A stretch of DNA of 64,000 nt from Margaritifera margaritifera (GCA_029931535.1 JAQPZY010001554.1:682001-746000), one strand, 5' to 3'. Positions 23,688 through 35,842 are shown, counted from the stretch's first letter. The notes: generated from the sequence alone by a model not told the origin. Numbers and translations are program-made.

Positions 23688-25046
23688 TGGCTTTATCGAT
23701 ATAAAGTGATGCCTTTTAGTATGTAAAATTCTCCGGGAACATTCCAGCGTCTTATGAATATGATAACATCTGGTCTAGATAACTGTAATGCGTACATCGA
23801 AGACGTCATCATCTACCACGACACTTGGGAAAATCACTCGGAAACCATTTGGAAATTCTTCGATCGAATCAGTGATTCAGATCTGACGATTCATTTTAAG
23901 CAAAAGTGAGTTTTGCCATTTTTGTGTCACATTTTTAGGACATATTGTGGGACAAGGTCAACTTGAACCTGTAGAAGCTAAGGTCAAGGCTATTTTTGAA
24001 TTCCTTGTGCCTGTTTGTAAAAAGCAATTAATGCGATTTTCAGGTATGCTAGATATTATCGGAAATTTTGTTCAAATTTTTTCATTATTCCCGAACCTTT
24101 GACAAATTTGTTGAGAAATCCAAGTTTCATTGGTCTGACCAGTGTCAGTTCTTTCTCTACCAAATTTCACTAATTATTTAAAATGGCTGTTGATGCATTT
24201 GATGTAGGGGTTGGTGGAGTATTGATTCAAGAAGACAAAGCAAAAATGGTGTGGATCATCCAGTGTGCTGATTTGCTATAAAAAAAAAAGCACCAGAAAA
24301 ATTATTCCACAGTTGAGAAAGAATGTTTGGCTTTGATATTGGCTTTACAACATTTCGAAGTGTATGTTACCTTGGCTCTTTTTCCAGTTACTTTATTATG
24401 TGATCACAATCCTCTTACTTTCATTAGCAAAATGAAAGATAAAAATCGGAGATTGTTGAGATGGAGTTTAATGCTGCAAGAATACAACATTGACATTAGA
24501 CACATCAGGAGAAAAGATAATGTGATTGCAGATGCACTATCACGTGTATAGAAGTACCATATTGCTTTATGTTATGTATATGTTGTGTAATTCAGCTGAG
24601 TGTCATTCATAAGACTCTTTTCTATGTAGTTTTGATTAACATAGTATCAGATGCATGTGAAAAAGAAAGCTTTATTGCATAAATCTTTTTTCCTCTGTAC
24701 ATGTCGAGGTGTTATGTATGATGTTTATATATTTAACTTTTGTCTACGATTGTAAGTTGTATGGCTATTTGACCTTTGTCCAGTTCTTTACATAGTATTT
24801 TCATAGTCATTTCACAATTAGTCGTTTGAGACATATGTCAGGTATGCTAGTATTTTTCCAATTAGAATTACTCATATTGTGATGCGACATAGCTCATGTA
24901 GGCATGTGTGTTTATATACAGACTTTGGTAAACAAGTTAATTTCTGTTCTAGAATTTCCTTTCTAAATGATCAGTCTGTAAGGAATCTATTTTAGTTGTG
25001 TTGTTGAAATCAGATATAATTTGAGAGGAATTATTTATTTACAATA
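23688..25046 (+). mobile_element. LTR retrotransposon family 2, 3' fragment (RT end, RNase H, 3' region)
   Basis: Matches 58,703-60,098 over its whole length. It starts inside the RT ('ctttatcgatataaagtgatgcc'), passes through the thumb ('GYYRKF'-type segment in broken frame), and reaches the RNase H/connection ORF at 24,327-24,551. That ORF carries 'LALQHFEVYVT', 'LLCDHNPLTFI' (catalytic D) and 'NIDIRHIRRKDNVIADALSR' near its end, the classic gypsy RNase H end. The 3' non-coding part runs to about 25,046. It shares with the other copy the TAA inside the GMxNSP-type motif (about 23,728) and a TGA after 'HFKQK'. Both RT stretches carry stops, so it is dead. Confidence 0.85.
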
Positions 25047-25049
25047 AAA

Positions 25050-26150
25050 TCATGAATGTAAACTTCATTTACATTCTGTAAAAATTACTTTTAAGATAAC
25101 TCGTACAATCACTTCAAGATTAGTGGACAGTGAAAGGATCATGTGGTGGGATGGAAATGATAATGATCCTGTGATATGGATCTACATACATGTGATTTGA
25201 AAATTCGGACTCTATCGTTCTCTGGGGGAAAGAACACAGACAGAGTTACTCATGTTAGCTGCATGTAAAAGCAAAATTCTAAATGCAAAATTTGTTTGTT
25301 CTGACAATGTTCACATCTATTACGTGAACAGAATACCGATAGGCTCAAAATGGTCAGAAATGATGCAAAGATGCATATATGTATGAATGGACAGGAGCAA
25401 GGCATTAAACACCTCAAATAACATTACCAAAGAGCAAAAAAGAGCTGTTGTAGGACAACATATCTGAACTATTCCAAGAATGACAAACTCCAAAACAATT
25501 TCACCATTAACTAAACTTAAATGAAACATAATATGTCACAGTGACCTTCTTTCGGAGGACAGTACATGTTTCATGACCCTATCATGAATAGTTTTGGAAA
25601 TATTGACTACAGTTTCAAAATCACTGCAATCAAAATAAAGGTCACAGTGGCCGACTTTTGAAGGAATTGTGTATTACTCAAGGAGTATGACCCGTGACTA
25701 GGTTTCATGACACTCATGTGAACAATGGCTAAGAAAATGATGAACATGCTAAATTAAGCACAACCAAAAGTCAAAATGACCGACTTGTTGAAAATTGTTC
25801 AGAGCTGAGGTGCATCCCATAACCAAGTCCAATGGACATATTAAGAATAACGTCTGAGAAATCAATATACATGCAAAAATTGATAAAAAGCAATACCGCT
25901 TAAGATAAAAGTGACTTTTCTTCAGAGAAATGGTCTGATGCTCGTGGATATGCATTCCATAAATAAATGTCATGACCCTACTATAAAGATTATTAGAAAA
26001 TACTGACATTCATACAAAAATTTAAACTATAAATTATATGCATAAACATAGGTCCAATGATTACTTTGAATCAAACTTTAAGTTACCAACAGAGATACGC
26101 ACTTCAATACGTTTCATGACTCTACATGAAATTATGCCTGGGAAACTCAG
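25050..26150. repeat. Decayed 'gtcacagtggcc' dispersed repeat
   Basis: Reiterated words 'gtcacagtgaccttctttcg' (25,534), 'aaggtcacagtggccgactt' (25,640), 'tcaaaatgaccgacttgttg' (25,772) and 'aaaagtgacttttcttcaga' (25,908) each precede a 'gcatnccatnacnaagttncatgaccctac' stretch, about 110-140 bases apart. No gene is seen. Confidence 0.6.
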
Positions 26151-26865
26151 CTAAACACCTATACTAGATACTTGTTCCAAAACTTGAACCATGTCTTGGT
26201 TTATTACCTCCACCCAACTCCTATACTGGCTGCAACGTTACAGCAGAGTCATTGTAAAAACTACTAAACATAACTAAAAACTGACAGCCCTGAAATGAAT
26301 CAGCATCATGATTTTATGACATGATGATAAAAAGAGACCATGCAGATATGAGTAAGAACTTGCCCCCATCTAAAACCAGTGCATACATTTTATGACCCCA
26401 AAACCTAAACAAAAGTCAAAATCCAATACACCTGGACAGAATATTTGATATTCTGATAGCTAATGATATTCTTATCAAGACATCGAGCCACACAGGATGG
26501 AAGATGAAAATATGCAGGCAAAAACACCAAACTGCTTCAAATCTGTAACCAAGGTGAAAGCTGATGCCTATGCCAGGGTGAGTACATAAATTCTCCCTAT
26601 TCCTTGAATATTTCAACTAAAAACTCTTTGTCATTTTTCATGCTTTTAAATGCATACTCACCCTGATTATATTCAGGATCACCATCATCATCATCCAAAT
26701 CACTAGCTTCAGAGTCAAGCGTCTATACAGCTAATCTTGTTGAACTTGCTAAAACAAACAAGTTTAAGTGAGAATAACTTTCTTGTAAAATATGTTTTTT
26801 GTATTTATTTATCATAAAATTATGTTTTTGTATTTTAAATACGTGAAATAAACACTTCTATTCAC
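26151..26865. other. No gene recognised
   Basis: AT-rich sequence with one minus-strand 66-codon ORF (26,616-26,416) that has no recognisable domain. Confidence 0.5.
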
Positions 26866-27180
26866 AACAGTGCATCTCAGACTCATAATGTCCTCAAAAG
26901 GCATAAGGATATGAATGTCAGATCAACAACAATGCATCTCAGACTCATAATGTCAGATCAACAACAATGCATCTCAGACTCATAATGTCAGATCAACAAC
27001 AGTGCATCTCAGACTCATAATGTCCTCAAAAGGCATAAGGATATAAACATCAGATCAACAACAGTGCATTTCAGACTCATAATGTCAGATCAACAACAGT
27101 GCATCTCAGACTCATAATGTCAGATCAACAACAGTGCATCTCAGACTCATAATGTCCTCGAAAGGCAAAAGGATATGAAC
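26866..27180 (+). repeat. Two-length tandem repeat (62/35/35 bp)
   Basis: 'gcatctcagactcataatgtc' starts at 26,872, 26,934, 26,969, 27,004, 27,066, 27,101 and 27,136. The spacings are 62, 35, 35, 62, 35 and 35, followed by another long unit. The long unit is the short unit plus a 27-base insert ('ctcaaaaggcataaggatat' plus a few bases). The 132-bp block therefore repeats as a higher-order unit. Confidence 0.93.
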
Positions 27181-28385
27181 ATCTCTAAAATTCTCTCTCC
27201 ACATCTTATAAAAATGACCTGGAATATTTTCACACTCAGCTGTCCTCACAAGTTTTTGGAATATGGACGTCCTCACAATCTGTAAAACACTGGTGATTAG
27301 GAAGGATGATTTGACCAACAGATCATAGCCCCACACCTGCCATATTCAATGGGCCATTTGCAAGACCTATGCGCCAAAAGCTGCTAGCATATTAGTCAGT
27401 CCATTAAGCTATTGTGAATATTAATTATTCAGAAGGCAAAACTTAAGAAAAAATACACTAGTGAAATAGATTTATCATTTCTGATAATTTGTGCCTTTTA
27501 ATTAAACTAAATGTGATGACCGAACAATGTCTGAAAACGATGTTAAACACACCAAAATTAATAAACACAGAAAAAAGTTCTTTCATAAATGATATAGCCA
27601 AAGTCAAAATTAACAGGCTGATGTATCAAGTATGGGCATTTATACCTATCCATTTTCGTCATCTTCATGTATTTACTTGACACAATTTGAATATTATCCT
27701 GTAAAAAATAGTTGAGTGTTATAGATAGCACCAAAAACTTGAATTTCCACCTGAATAATTTTGTCTACATGTGTTTGAAAGATTATGTCTCAGTGGTCTA
27801 CAGCTAAGGAATTATTGAGGCATGGGTTACTGTTAGATGTACTTGATGTGTAGCATTGTGCACACCCAACATTCTGTAGCTTTTTCAAAGAAAACATTCA
27901 ATTAGGCATCTTCAGATAAACAACCCATCAAATCGTGTGCTCCATATTGAGTTTGACCAGACATATACAAACTGAAGTTACCACGAAATACGTATTTTGA
28001 TTGACGGACTTTATACTGTGTCACAGAGCAGACATTTGTTATATAAGGTACAAGTTGTCTTGTATCAAGTGGTAGAAACTTGTAAAGTTCTTCATGGGCG
28101 ATATTTAATATTTGATGATTTGCAGAATACAGATAAATATTTACAGAGAATATGTGATGCAACACTGGTGCAAGTGGTTGAACTAAAAATGTGCTACATT
28201 TAATCAAAATGCACATGGCAAATAGTATTCCTAACTACTCTGTCTCAATCAATGCAATTTAATTCCGACTTAATAGTCATATTATGTTGCATGATACATG
28301 TCTACAGAACTCTTAAATCTGCATTACATGAACATGAAATGCAATTCAGAATATGTGTAAAGCAAAAGAGGAAAAAATCCTCCAT
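27181..28385. other. No gene recognised
   Basis: Small ORFs on both strands (such as 28,216-27,902 on the minus strand) have no recognisable domains. Confidence 0.45.
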
Positions 28386-28808
28386 GATTCTATCTGCCTA
28401 TCTTCTATCTATCAATCTGTCTATCTATCGATCATCTGTCTATCTATCAATCTGTCTGTCTATCTATCCATCTATATATCTGTCAGTCTGTATATATCTC
28501 GGTCTGTCTATCTGATTCGAGCTATCTATCTATCTATCTGATTCAAGCTATCTATCGAGCTATCTGATTCGAGCTATCTATCTATATATATATCTATCAG
28601 ATTCGAGCTATCTATCTGATTCGAGCTATCTATCTCTCTGTCCATCTGTCTGTCTATCTGATTCGAGCTATCTATCTATATATCTATCTATCTGATTCGA
28701 GCTATCCATCTATCTATATATCTATCTGATTCGAGCTATCTATCTGATTTGAGCTATCTATCTGTCTGTCTATCTATCTATCTGTCTGTCTGTCTATCAA
28801 TCTATCTA

Positions 28809-28843
<35 letters not shown>

Positions 28844-28851
28844 GATTCGAG

Positions 28852-28885
<34 letters not shown>

Positions 28886-28893
28886 GATTCGAG
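28386..28893. repeat. (TCTA/TCTG)n satellite with interspersed 'gattcgagcta'
   Basis: Long compound tetranucleotide array. The 15-base word 'ctgattcgagctatc' interrupts it about ten times at irregular multiples of four. The serine/tyrosine/leucine-rich ORFs across it are artefacts. Confidence 0.95.
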
Positions 28894-29785
28894 AAACAGA
28901 AAAAATCCAATACATATATAATCCATATTATATATCCCTGTACAGGATTTGTTCGTTTTTTCCTGTCAAATATTCTGACATTTTAATACAACACTGATTG
29001 ATTTTCAAAGGCCTATGGTTAGCCTATACCTCAGAGTACTGTGATATTTGCTTTGAGAACTGAATCCCCTCTCACAATCAGCTTTTAAAAAAGCAGAACC
29101 ACTGCAATTGTAGACAGTCTAAATAAATTCAGAAACTGATTTTCAGGATACATATCCAAATATAATTTTTCACAATTACTGTCCATGTATCAGTCAGTTT
29201 GCATGACCTAAATGACAAGGTGCCAACTATTTCTGTATCACTGCTTTCTGAGCTATATCCGGTTAGAGTCAAATCATCAGATCTTTACTCCTCCATAGTT
29301 CCATCCTTAGTAGATGATCCCGTCATCTTGGCAACATTCCTAAAAAAATCAGTTATCTTTTGTTTCACCTCACTCTTATTGTTCTTCAGATATTTCCCTA
29401 ATGGCTGATTTATGGATCAATTTGCTAAACCCCTCTAGGAGACAATTCAACAAAACAACTTAATAGTTTCTGCATTATCACAGCAGATCCTGATCATAAA
29501 GGTGCTTGCATTCCAAAAAATAATCTCCGTAGGTATAGCATTGACTGAGATAACGACAAACTACATAAAAGACAGCAACCTTACAAAATATTTTTAAAAT
29601 GCACATTGGGTATGACTAATTGCAGGAGCTACACATTCTCACTAAAGTTACCAAGCTTAATCCATTCCTAAGAAATATACACATTTGTTTATAGCCACAC
29701 AATCAAATAACTAAAAGGTAAGTCATGTATGCATATAAACCAGCTGATTCATGGAATCACTTAATGCATGATCAACACTTATAAT
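28894..29785. other. No gene recognised
   Basis: AT-rich, with one 69-codon ORF (29,199-29,408) of uncertain meaning. Confidence 0.45.
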
Positions 29786-29996
29786 TACCGTATATACTCG
29801 CATATAATCCAGACCCAAATGCAAAGAACATAGACCCTGATCTGCCGTCGCATGCGTCTGTAGATCAGGGTCTATGTTGTTTGTTCTACTGATTAGTCCT
29901 TACAAACTGCATAGACCCAAATCTGCTGCCGCATTATGCGACGGCAGATCTGGGTCTATGCAGTTTGCATCGGGTTATACACGAGTATATACGGTA
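29786..29996. mobile_element. 211-bp MITE with two internal hairpins
   Basis: The ends are inverted repeats: 'taccgtatatactcgcatat' at the left, and 'gtatatacggta' at the right after 'cacga'. TA on both sides could be the target duplication. Inside, 29,827-29,878 is a hairpin with perfect 17-base arms ('aacatagaccctgatct' and its complement). 29,904-29,966 is a second hairpin with about 28-base arms of related sequence ('actgcatagaccca'). No ORF is seen. The TA target and the terminal CCG point to a cut-and-paste DNA transposon, but the superfamily is uncertain. Confidence 0.85.
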
Positions 29997-30624
29997 CTTT
30001 CTGTTCATAATTTTTTCAGATGCAAATGTAACATGTTCATTACATCTGTACATTAAGTGTAAAGATTTTAGCATGCTACTTAAACTAATACAGCACACAG
30101 TCTGGATTAAGTAACAATCGTGCGATCAGTGCTCCCATTTGGCAACTGGCACACAACCTCTACAATCAGCACCTTTGGTGAATTAATGCTAACAACCTAC
30201 ACAAGGCAGATAGATCAACAGAAGTCAAGATGTATGGATGGATGCACACAATCAAATGAGTATGCCCTCTCTGTTAAAAGTCACAATTGGTATCAAAAAC
30301 CTGATGCAGTTACATTAATTTACCATAAAATATCAATAAACTTCAAAAAGCCTTTGAGCAAGTCATCATGAATGTTGTCAATTTCATGGGGTGCATTTTC
30401 ACCATCATACTGAATCCCATACAATGCACTAGGGGAACCATCATGGCCTTTCAAGACTGTGTCTTTGTACCATTCAATGTTGTTGGACACAAGATCAACA
30501 CACCATTCATGAAGGATGCATCTGCCAACAAATTTGGTATGTAGGTGTCTGTTTGAGGAAATAATTTTGATGAGAGAGCTTAGTGTCTTGCTGCAACAGT
30601 ATTAGTTATTACATTAATGGTATG

Positions 30625-30627
<3 letters not shown>
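29997..30627. other. No gene recognised
   Basis: The ORF 30,120-30,371 has no recognisable domain. Confidence 0.45.

Positions 30628-30702
<75 letters not shown>
30628..30702. repeat. (TA)n microsatellite
   Basis: TA dinucleotides with one 'tatc' interruption at about 30,660. Confidence 0.95.
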
Positions 30703-30704
<2 letters not shown>

Positions 30705-30760
30705 ATAAGTAAGGTCACATGTATATGCAAAACAAAACACTTATTGTATCTTTTGTCTTA

Positions 30761-30985
30761 ATGCAACACGATAATTACAATGCAATAGCTCAATTCTATC
30801 TTTATGCAACACGATAATTACAATGCAGTAGCTCAATTCTATCTTTATGCAGCATGATAATTACAATGCAATAGCTCAATTCTATCTTTATGCAACATGA
30901 TAATTACAATGCAATAGCTCAATTCTGTCTCCATGCAACACGATAATTACAATGCAATAGCTCAATTCTATCTTTATGCCGGGAT
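30761..30985 (+). repeat. 43-bp tandem repeat, about five copies
   Basis: 'atgcaacacgataattacaa' starts at 30,761, 30,804, 30,847, 30,890 and 30,933, and a partial unit starts at 30,976. The spacing is constant at 43 and the units are nearly identical. Confidence 0.95.
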
Positions 30986-31117
30986 CTATTGCTTGCAAAA
31001 TACATTATCAAATTGCCTATTTTAGGTCTCATAAATACCTTTTAAACAAAACAGATTGTAGCTGCACATTTCATTGAGAGTATTTTTAAGTAAATAATGT
31101 AATATTTTCCATTTATT

Positions 31118-31450
31118 AGGTACCATACATGATACCTGGCTCTACCATACCCATTGACCCTATTAGGCCTATTCACATTACCAACAACCCTTAGAATGTT
31201 CAGTATAGAGCCATGGTTCATACATGATATTTACTGGATATCATACATGATATCTGGCTCTACCACACCCACCCACCCTATTAAGCCTATTTGCATTACC
31301 AATAGCCCTTAGAATGTTCAGTATAGAGCCAGGGCTCATACATGATATTTCTTAGATACCATATGTGATATCTGGCTCTACCACACCCACCCACCCTATG
31401 AAGCCTATTCGCATTACCAATAGCCCTTAGAATGTTCAGTACAGATCTGA
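31118..31450 (+). repeat. 118-bp tandem repeat, nearly three copies
   Basis: 'ctggctctaccanacccanc' occurs at 31,136, 31,254 and 31,372, 118 bases apart. Each is followed by 'ttagaatgttcagtatagag' and a 'catacatgatat' palindrome-like joint. Confidence 0.93.
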
Positions 31451-32370
31451 TAAAATAGTTTCCACTGTATGAGCATATATGCAGTATAAAAGCAGACACT
31501 ATTTAGCAGCTGAAGAACAATATACACAACCTTTAAACAGATTTTATAAACGACATTCAACAGAAGTTTTCCTGAATTTTACTGATAGAAATGAGTGCCT
31601 GTGTGATTCGTCCACCCTCGTCCCACGATCCTGCACCTAAAGGGTCACCGTTTGTCAGCTTAAGCTGTTCCATAAACTACAGGGCTGAGCAAATCCCATA
31701 GCCCGACGTCCCGGACTATTCATTTTCGAAGTCGGGCAAGTAAAATTTTCCAAGTCGCTAGTCCGGGACAAGTGCTTTTTTAAAAAGTCGGGCAAGTCCT
31801 TATTTTCGTGCTTTAATCACTATATCTACTTTTATTTGGCCAATCATGCCCTCCGGGCATACTGAATACGTGATTCTACCCCTCTTCATGTATACATTTA
31901 CATCCGAATAACACATAAATGTGGTCAATGATATGAGCACATTCTGTTACCACTTGACTGCATATTGCGCTAAGCGACCAAATTATCGGCAAATCAAAAC
32001 ACGTCAAACAAAAGAAAGCCAGTATGATCAATTAGCAGTTTTTTAAGCGGCTTTATTGCATTGTGTTTACTCATGCCAGATCCTCACTGGCGGCTCACTA
32101 TGATTTTAATCCAGCGAGTCAGTGTAATTAAATTAATGAAAGGTACTTTACCGACATTAGTGTTGGTTTCCTTTATGAACCGATTAAATGACAGTAATGA
32201 TTCTTTAATTTTTAATTGAATATACAGATGATTAACTTCCACGTGCGATAATGTGTTTAAAGAGAAATTAATTAATGAGCGGTCTCTGTTCGTATTTAAA
32301 AGTTAAAATGTATATTATGATCACTTTAGAAGTAGTTGTCAAGCAAGCTGATAGTTACTCTCTGGATAAA

Positions 32371-33159
32371 ATGAGTTTGCTAAATTATTTTCGCAAGGAA
32401 GGTAATAAGGGCAATTCGGAGAAGGAAAATTTTTGTGAAAGTGGAGGGATAAAACATAAGACTGTTACTGAGTGTGTGGTAGCTATTTCTCCAAAGAGAC
32501 ATAAGCAAGAATCCATGGTGGCAAAAAATGTCAAATATGACACTACCAAGAGACAGAGAAATTTTCAGCCACATTGGGTTGATTGTTATCCCTGGCTTGA
32601 ATGTATTGACTCGGAAGGAAAGATGTTTTGCAGTTATTGCAAACAATATCCAACACTGGCACAGGTTGGAAATTCACCAGTGTATTTGTCAGTGGAACTG
32701 ACAAATTCAGGATTTAACCAATCAAGTCTCATTACATGTCTGGACCCCACAAGGCCTGTGCAGCACAATATATTGAGGACTTTAACCCAGACACAGCTAT
32801 CCTTTAACCCAGACACAGTTATCAACTGCTGGCTTAGTGCTGGTGCAGGTGGCAGACATATACATGGACATTGTTTTTCTTCAAATCCATCAGCTAAAAC
32901 ATATATACATGAACATGAAGAAGCCAAATGTATAACAACCAATGTTTTTGAAAAATTAAATTCTTTTAACAAAAAATTATGTATATTATTTCGTTTGTTT
33001 TTTCTATGGATTAAGTACATACATCTCATCAAATCTCAGCAAGTGATTACCATTTTGGAACAAGTGAAAAGTAAGGTGGGACAAGTGAAGAGTAAGGCGG
33101 GACAAGTGAAAAGTAAGCTGGGACAAGTGAATTTTCTAAAACCACTTGTCCTGGACTAG
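32371..33159 (+). CDS. hAT-type zinc-finger (TTF/BED-like) truncated transposase ORF
   Basis: The open frame starts at 32,275, but the ATG at 32,371 ('MSLLNYFRKEG') looks like the natural start. Residues about 60-100 from there hold 'NFQPHWVDCYPWLECIDSEG' followed by 'MFCSYCKQY', the DNA-binding zinc-finger type that precedes hAT transposase and ZNF862-like domains (F.P.W...YPWL, then C..C). Similarity fades after the second cysteine, and no DDE region or dimerisation domain is seen. The protein is about 260 residues, against 600 or more for the family. The last 30 residues are a 7-residue repeat ('GQVKSK' units) encoded by the 21-bp subterminal repeats of the element. The full-length open frame could be chance survival or a domesticated DNA-binding protein. 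Confidence 0.55.
   Translation: MSLLNYFRKEGNKGNSEKENFCESGGIKHKTVTECVVAISPKRHKQESMVAKNVKYDTTKRQRNFQPHWVDCYPWLECIDSEGKMFCSYCKQYPTLAQVGNSPVYLSVELTNSGFNQSSLITCLDPTRPVQHNILRTLTQTQLSFNPDTVINCWLSAGAGGRHIHGHCFSSNPSAKTYIHEHEEAKCITTNVFEKLNSFNKKLCILFRLFFLWIKYIHLIKSQQVITILEQVKSKVGQVKSKAGQVKSKLGQVNFLKPLVLD
33059..33130 (+). repeat. 21-bp direct repeats at hAT-like right end
   Basis: Three full units of 'ggacaagtgaaaagtaagnng' plus a partial fourth, exactly 21 bases long. They keep the reading frame and carry the same core word as the subterminal repeats at the left end. Confidence 0.9.
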
Positions 33160-33199
33160 TGGATGAAAAAACAATTTGCACAGCCCAGAACTACCTTAA

Positions 33200-33736
33200 A
33201 AATATCAACTTTTTACTTTACATCACACTGAACTTGAAATAAAAAAGATGATAATACTTAATAATTGGCTGTAATCTGACCATACCATTCCTTTCGGGTC
33301 CTGTCTTCCAATATGTAATATGGAACACAAGAACAACACCCACATTCACTGCGCATGTGCAACAGTGCGTATTTCCGTTTACTTTTTGCAGTTTATAGCA
33401 CATAGATTCTAACCACCATAATTACAGGAACAAACATTTGTAAGTACAATGCACCTTCTGTCCTCACAACGAAGGTTGTAGATTCATGAATCGTCCTCAC
33501 AACATGGGTTTTGTCATCCATTGACCTTTTTCTCTTTCTCAAGGCTATGAAAATTACAGTATTACTAAACTTCTCATATTTTGTAAGCACCTAAACTGCT
33601 AAATATTCACACAGGATTCTTTGCTCAAAAATGTATATTTCGTCTCTCATGATACATGAATATCAGTGCATTTTAGTGTGCGAGTCTTTGAATGTTAAAT
33701 GACATTGTCTACAACTTAAAAAGGGCATTTTGTACT
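33200..33736. other. No gene recognised
   Basis: Short minus-strand ORFs only. Confidence 0.45.
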
Positions 33737-33766
33737 ATATACACCGCTCCCTCGATAACTTGCAAA
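33737..33766 (+). mobile_element. pogo/Tigger-like terminal sequence, left
   Basis: 'acaccgctccctcgataact' resembles pogo/Tigger ends and is inverted relative to 38,877-38,906, matching at about 25 of 30 bases. It may mark the end of an old DNA transposon of about 5.2 kb, or a solo end. Confidence 0.4.
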
Positions 33767-34733
33767 CCTGCCTATAACACGGTGTCAGGCGTGGATCCCA
33801 TTTATTTTACTATACAAAAAATGGCCCCTATTTGTTGAAGGTGAAAAAATCGTGATCAAAATGAGTAAATGAAACCTTGATATATCGCTCGTTTTATGGT
33901 TAAAAACAGTGGTTAGTACCCAGAAATTTGAATCAACATCATGAAATTTTCAACTTTTAATAAGAAGTCATATATTATGTTAAACTTTCTTTCCAAACAA
34001 CATTCTCAGTACACTGTAAATAACAATATTTGACGAAATTTCGATCAATGAAAATGTCACTAATACCTACTGCTGGCAACACTTTAAAAATAAATACCAA
34101 TGAAATAAGCTTTGCAAGTGAAATTCGTGTTTTAGTTCTATCTATTAATTTGGTTTCAGTATAATCATCATAAATGTAATATGCCCTCTTGTATTTAAAG
34201 GTGAAAAATATAATTCAACCGACCCAGCTATTGCCATGAGCATTTCCGTAAATAACCTAATTAAGTGCCGACCGTTTTTTTTATCTCTGACTTGAGGAAG
34301 TATTTGTTGTGTTGTTTGACTCAATTAATAGCAGACCTGCTTTGTATTATCACATTAATTACGTCTTTTGTATCAAATCAAATAAAGGGAGTGGAATAAC
34401 AGAAAAGTTAAAAGGCGTGCAAATCCTGCATTCGTAAGAGCTAGCGGTCATGACCGTGTGTCAGGTCAACTCATTTCAATTGATCAATCGAACACTATTA
34501 TAAATATTATTATGTAAGTAATATAATTAAACTACCTTAAATGAGCCTACTCATTCACAAATGTGATCGAAGATAATAAGGCAACCAAGCCAAATGAGTA
34601 CTTGGTGAATAAAAAGCTTTGTTTTACAGATACGACTCATTACAGAGAAGTAAGTTCCAGAGTTTGTATTGAACTTAAAATTTCTAACTTGCTACTCAGA
34701 GATTTCCTCAAGGATGAGAAGAAGTTTCACTGT
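33767..34733. other. No gene recognised
   Basis: AT-rich, no ORF above 60 codons apart from one at 34,563 that runs into the inverted repeat. Confidence 0.5.
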
Positions 34734-35639
34734 TACAGTACAGCTCACGTGATTTTTCGGAACCCCACGCATCGCGGTGGGGGTGGAGAGTGAGTGGAGA
34801 GGATTAAGAAAAACCCCTCCACCATCACTCCACGCTCCCTCGCGGAGTTGTCGCGGAGAATAGCCCTGCACACCACGCTCCCTCGCGGAGTCGCATCCGA
34901 TCACCACCGCGGAGTGGACGTGGTTTCGATAATATGGGTGTGGTTTACTGTTTATCACCCATGCAAGCAGAGGTTGAGACGGGGGGGGGGGGGGGCACCG
35001 ATTTATCTACATCGTTATCCTTCTTGGGAGCAATTTGCTAACTTTTTGATACTGAAAAAAACGTAGTAATTCAGTTAATTATAAATATTTCCTTGTTCTA
35101 ACGAAGATAATGTATGATACATAGTGCCAAATCATATTTTAGATGATGATAATGTAATGGCAATGCCTCGCAAACTGTATTAATACTACATTTTGCGCAA
35201 AATGTAATTTTTTTTTCTTCTTTAATACTATGTTATCGGAATCTAAAGTTAGTGATATTGTACTACCTGCAATGAAAAGAACGATAAACATCAAACAAAT
35301 TAATAACAAAGCTGCAGTCATACCTGACTGAAGTGAAACAAAATCGCACAAGTTCCGATGGTTATTCCATGCATGAGTACTCATTCACATATTGTACGTT
35401 TTTTCCTGACATCCAATCGCTTAAATAAAGCATTATTAAGATTTCACATCGTTATTTTATTTTAAACTGTACTAATTTGCATTAATTACCAAAGTAGCGG
35501 TTTTTTTAAAAATCACAAATGGCCGCAAAAGATCATCCTAGATACATGTAGTCGACACGTGCAAGTAACCTAGCACAAGTGAAGCCATCAGCACTGCTGA
35601 TATTGACGTGTTAATTTCATGTGCTAACTGTAAACCTAA

Positions 35640-35807
35640 AAGTACAACAGCAGCGCTTCTGCGGGTTTGTTTTCTTTGCATAGATCTGACAAACTTGCGC
35701 ATCCGATGAAATTAATGTTTAACTTTTTCTTTTCTTTTCGTTTTCCTATTGCATAATAAAGAAAAACAAGATGAATAATTTTAGATCATTAACTCTTCTT
35801 AGTAAAG

Positions 35808-35842
<35 letters not shown>

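Larger units (their letters stand above)
31681..33186 (+). mobile_element. hAT-like DNA transposon, 1.5 kb, non-autonomous
   Basis: The ends are short inverted repeats: 'agggctgagcaaat' at the left and 'atttgcacagccc' (reverse complement 'gggctgtgcaaat') at the right. They are flanked by taaactac (31,673-31,680) and agaactac (33,187-33,194), which agree at 6 of 8 bases, as expected for an old 8-bp hAT target duplication. Subterminal words 'cgggcaagt' / 'cgggacaagtg' occur three times at the left. In inverted sense 'gggacaagtg' occurs repeatedly at the right. The internal ORF has a transposase-type zinc finger but no RNase H-fold catalytic domain. Confidence 0.7.

Noticed and set aside
28252..28997. 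Ser/Tyr/Leu-rich ORFs
   Set aside because: They arise from the TCTA/TCTG satellite. Length and composition follow the repeat.
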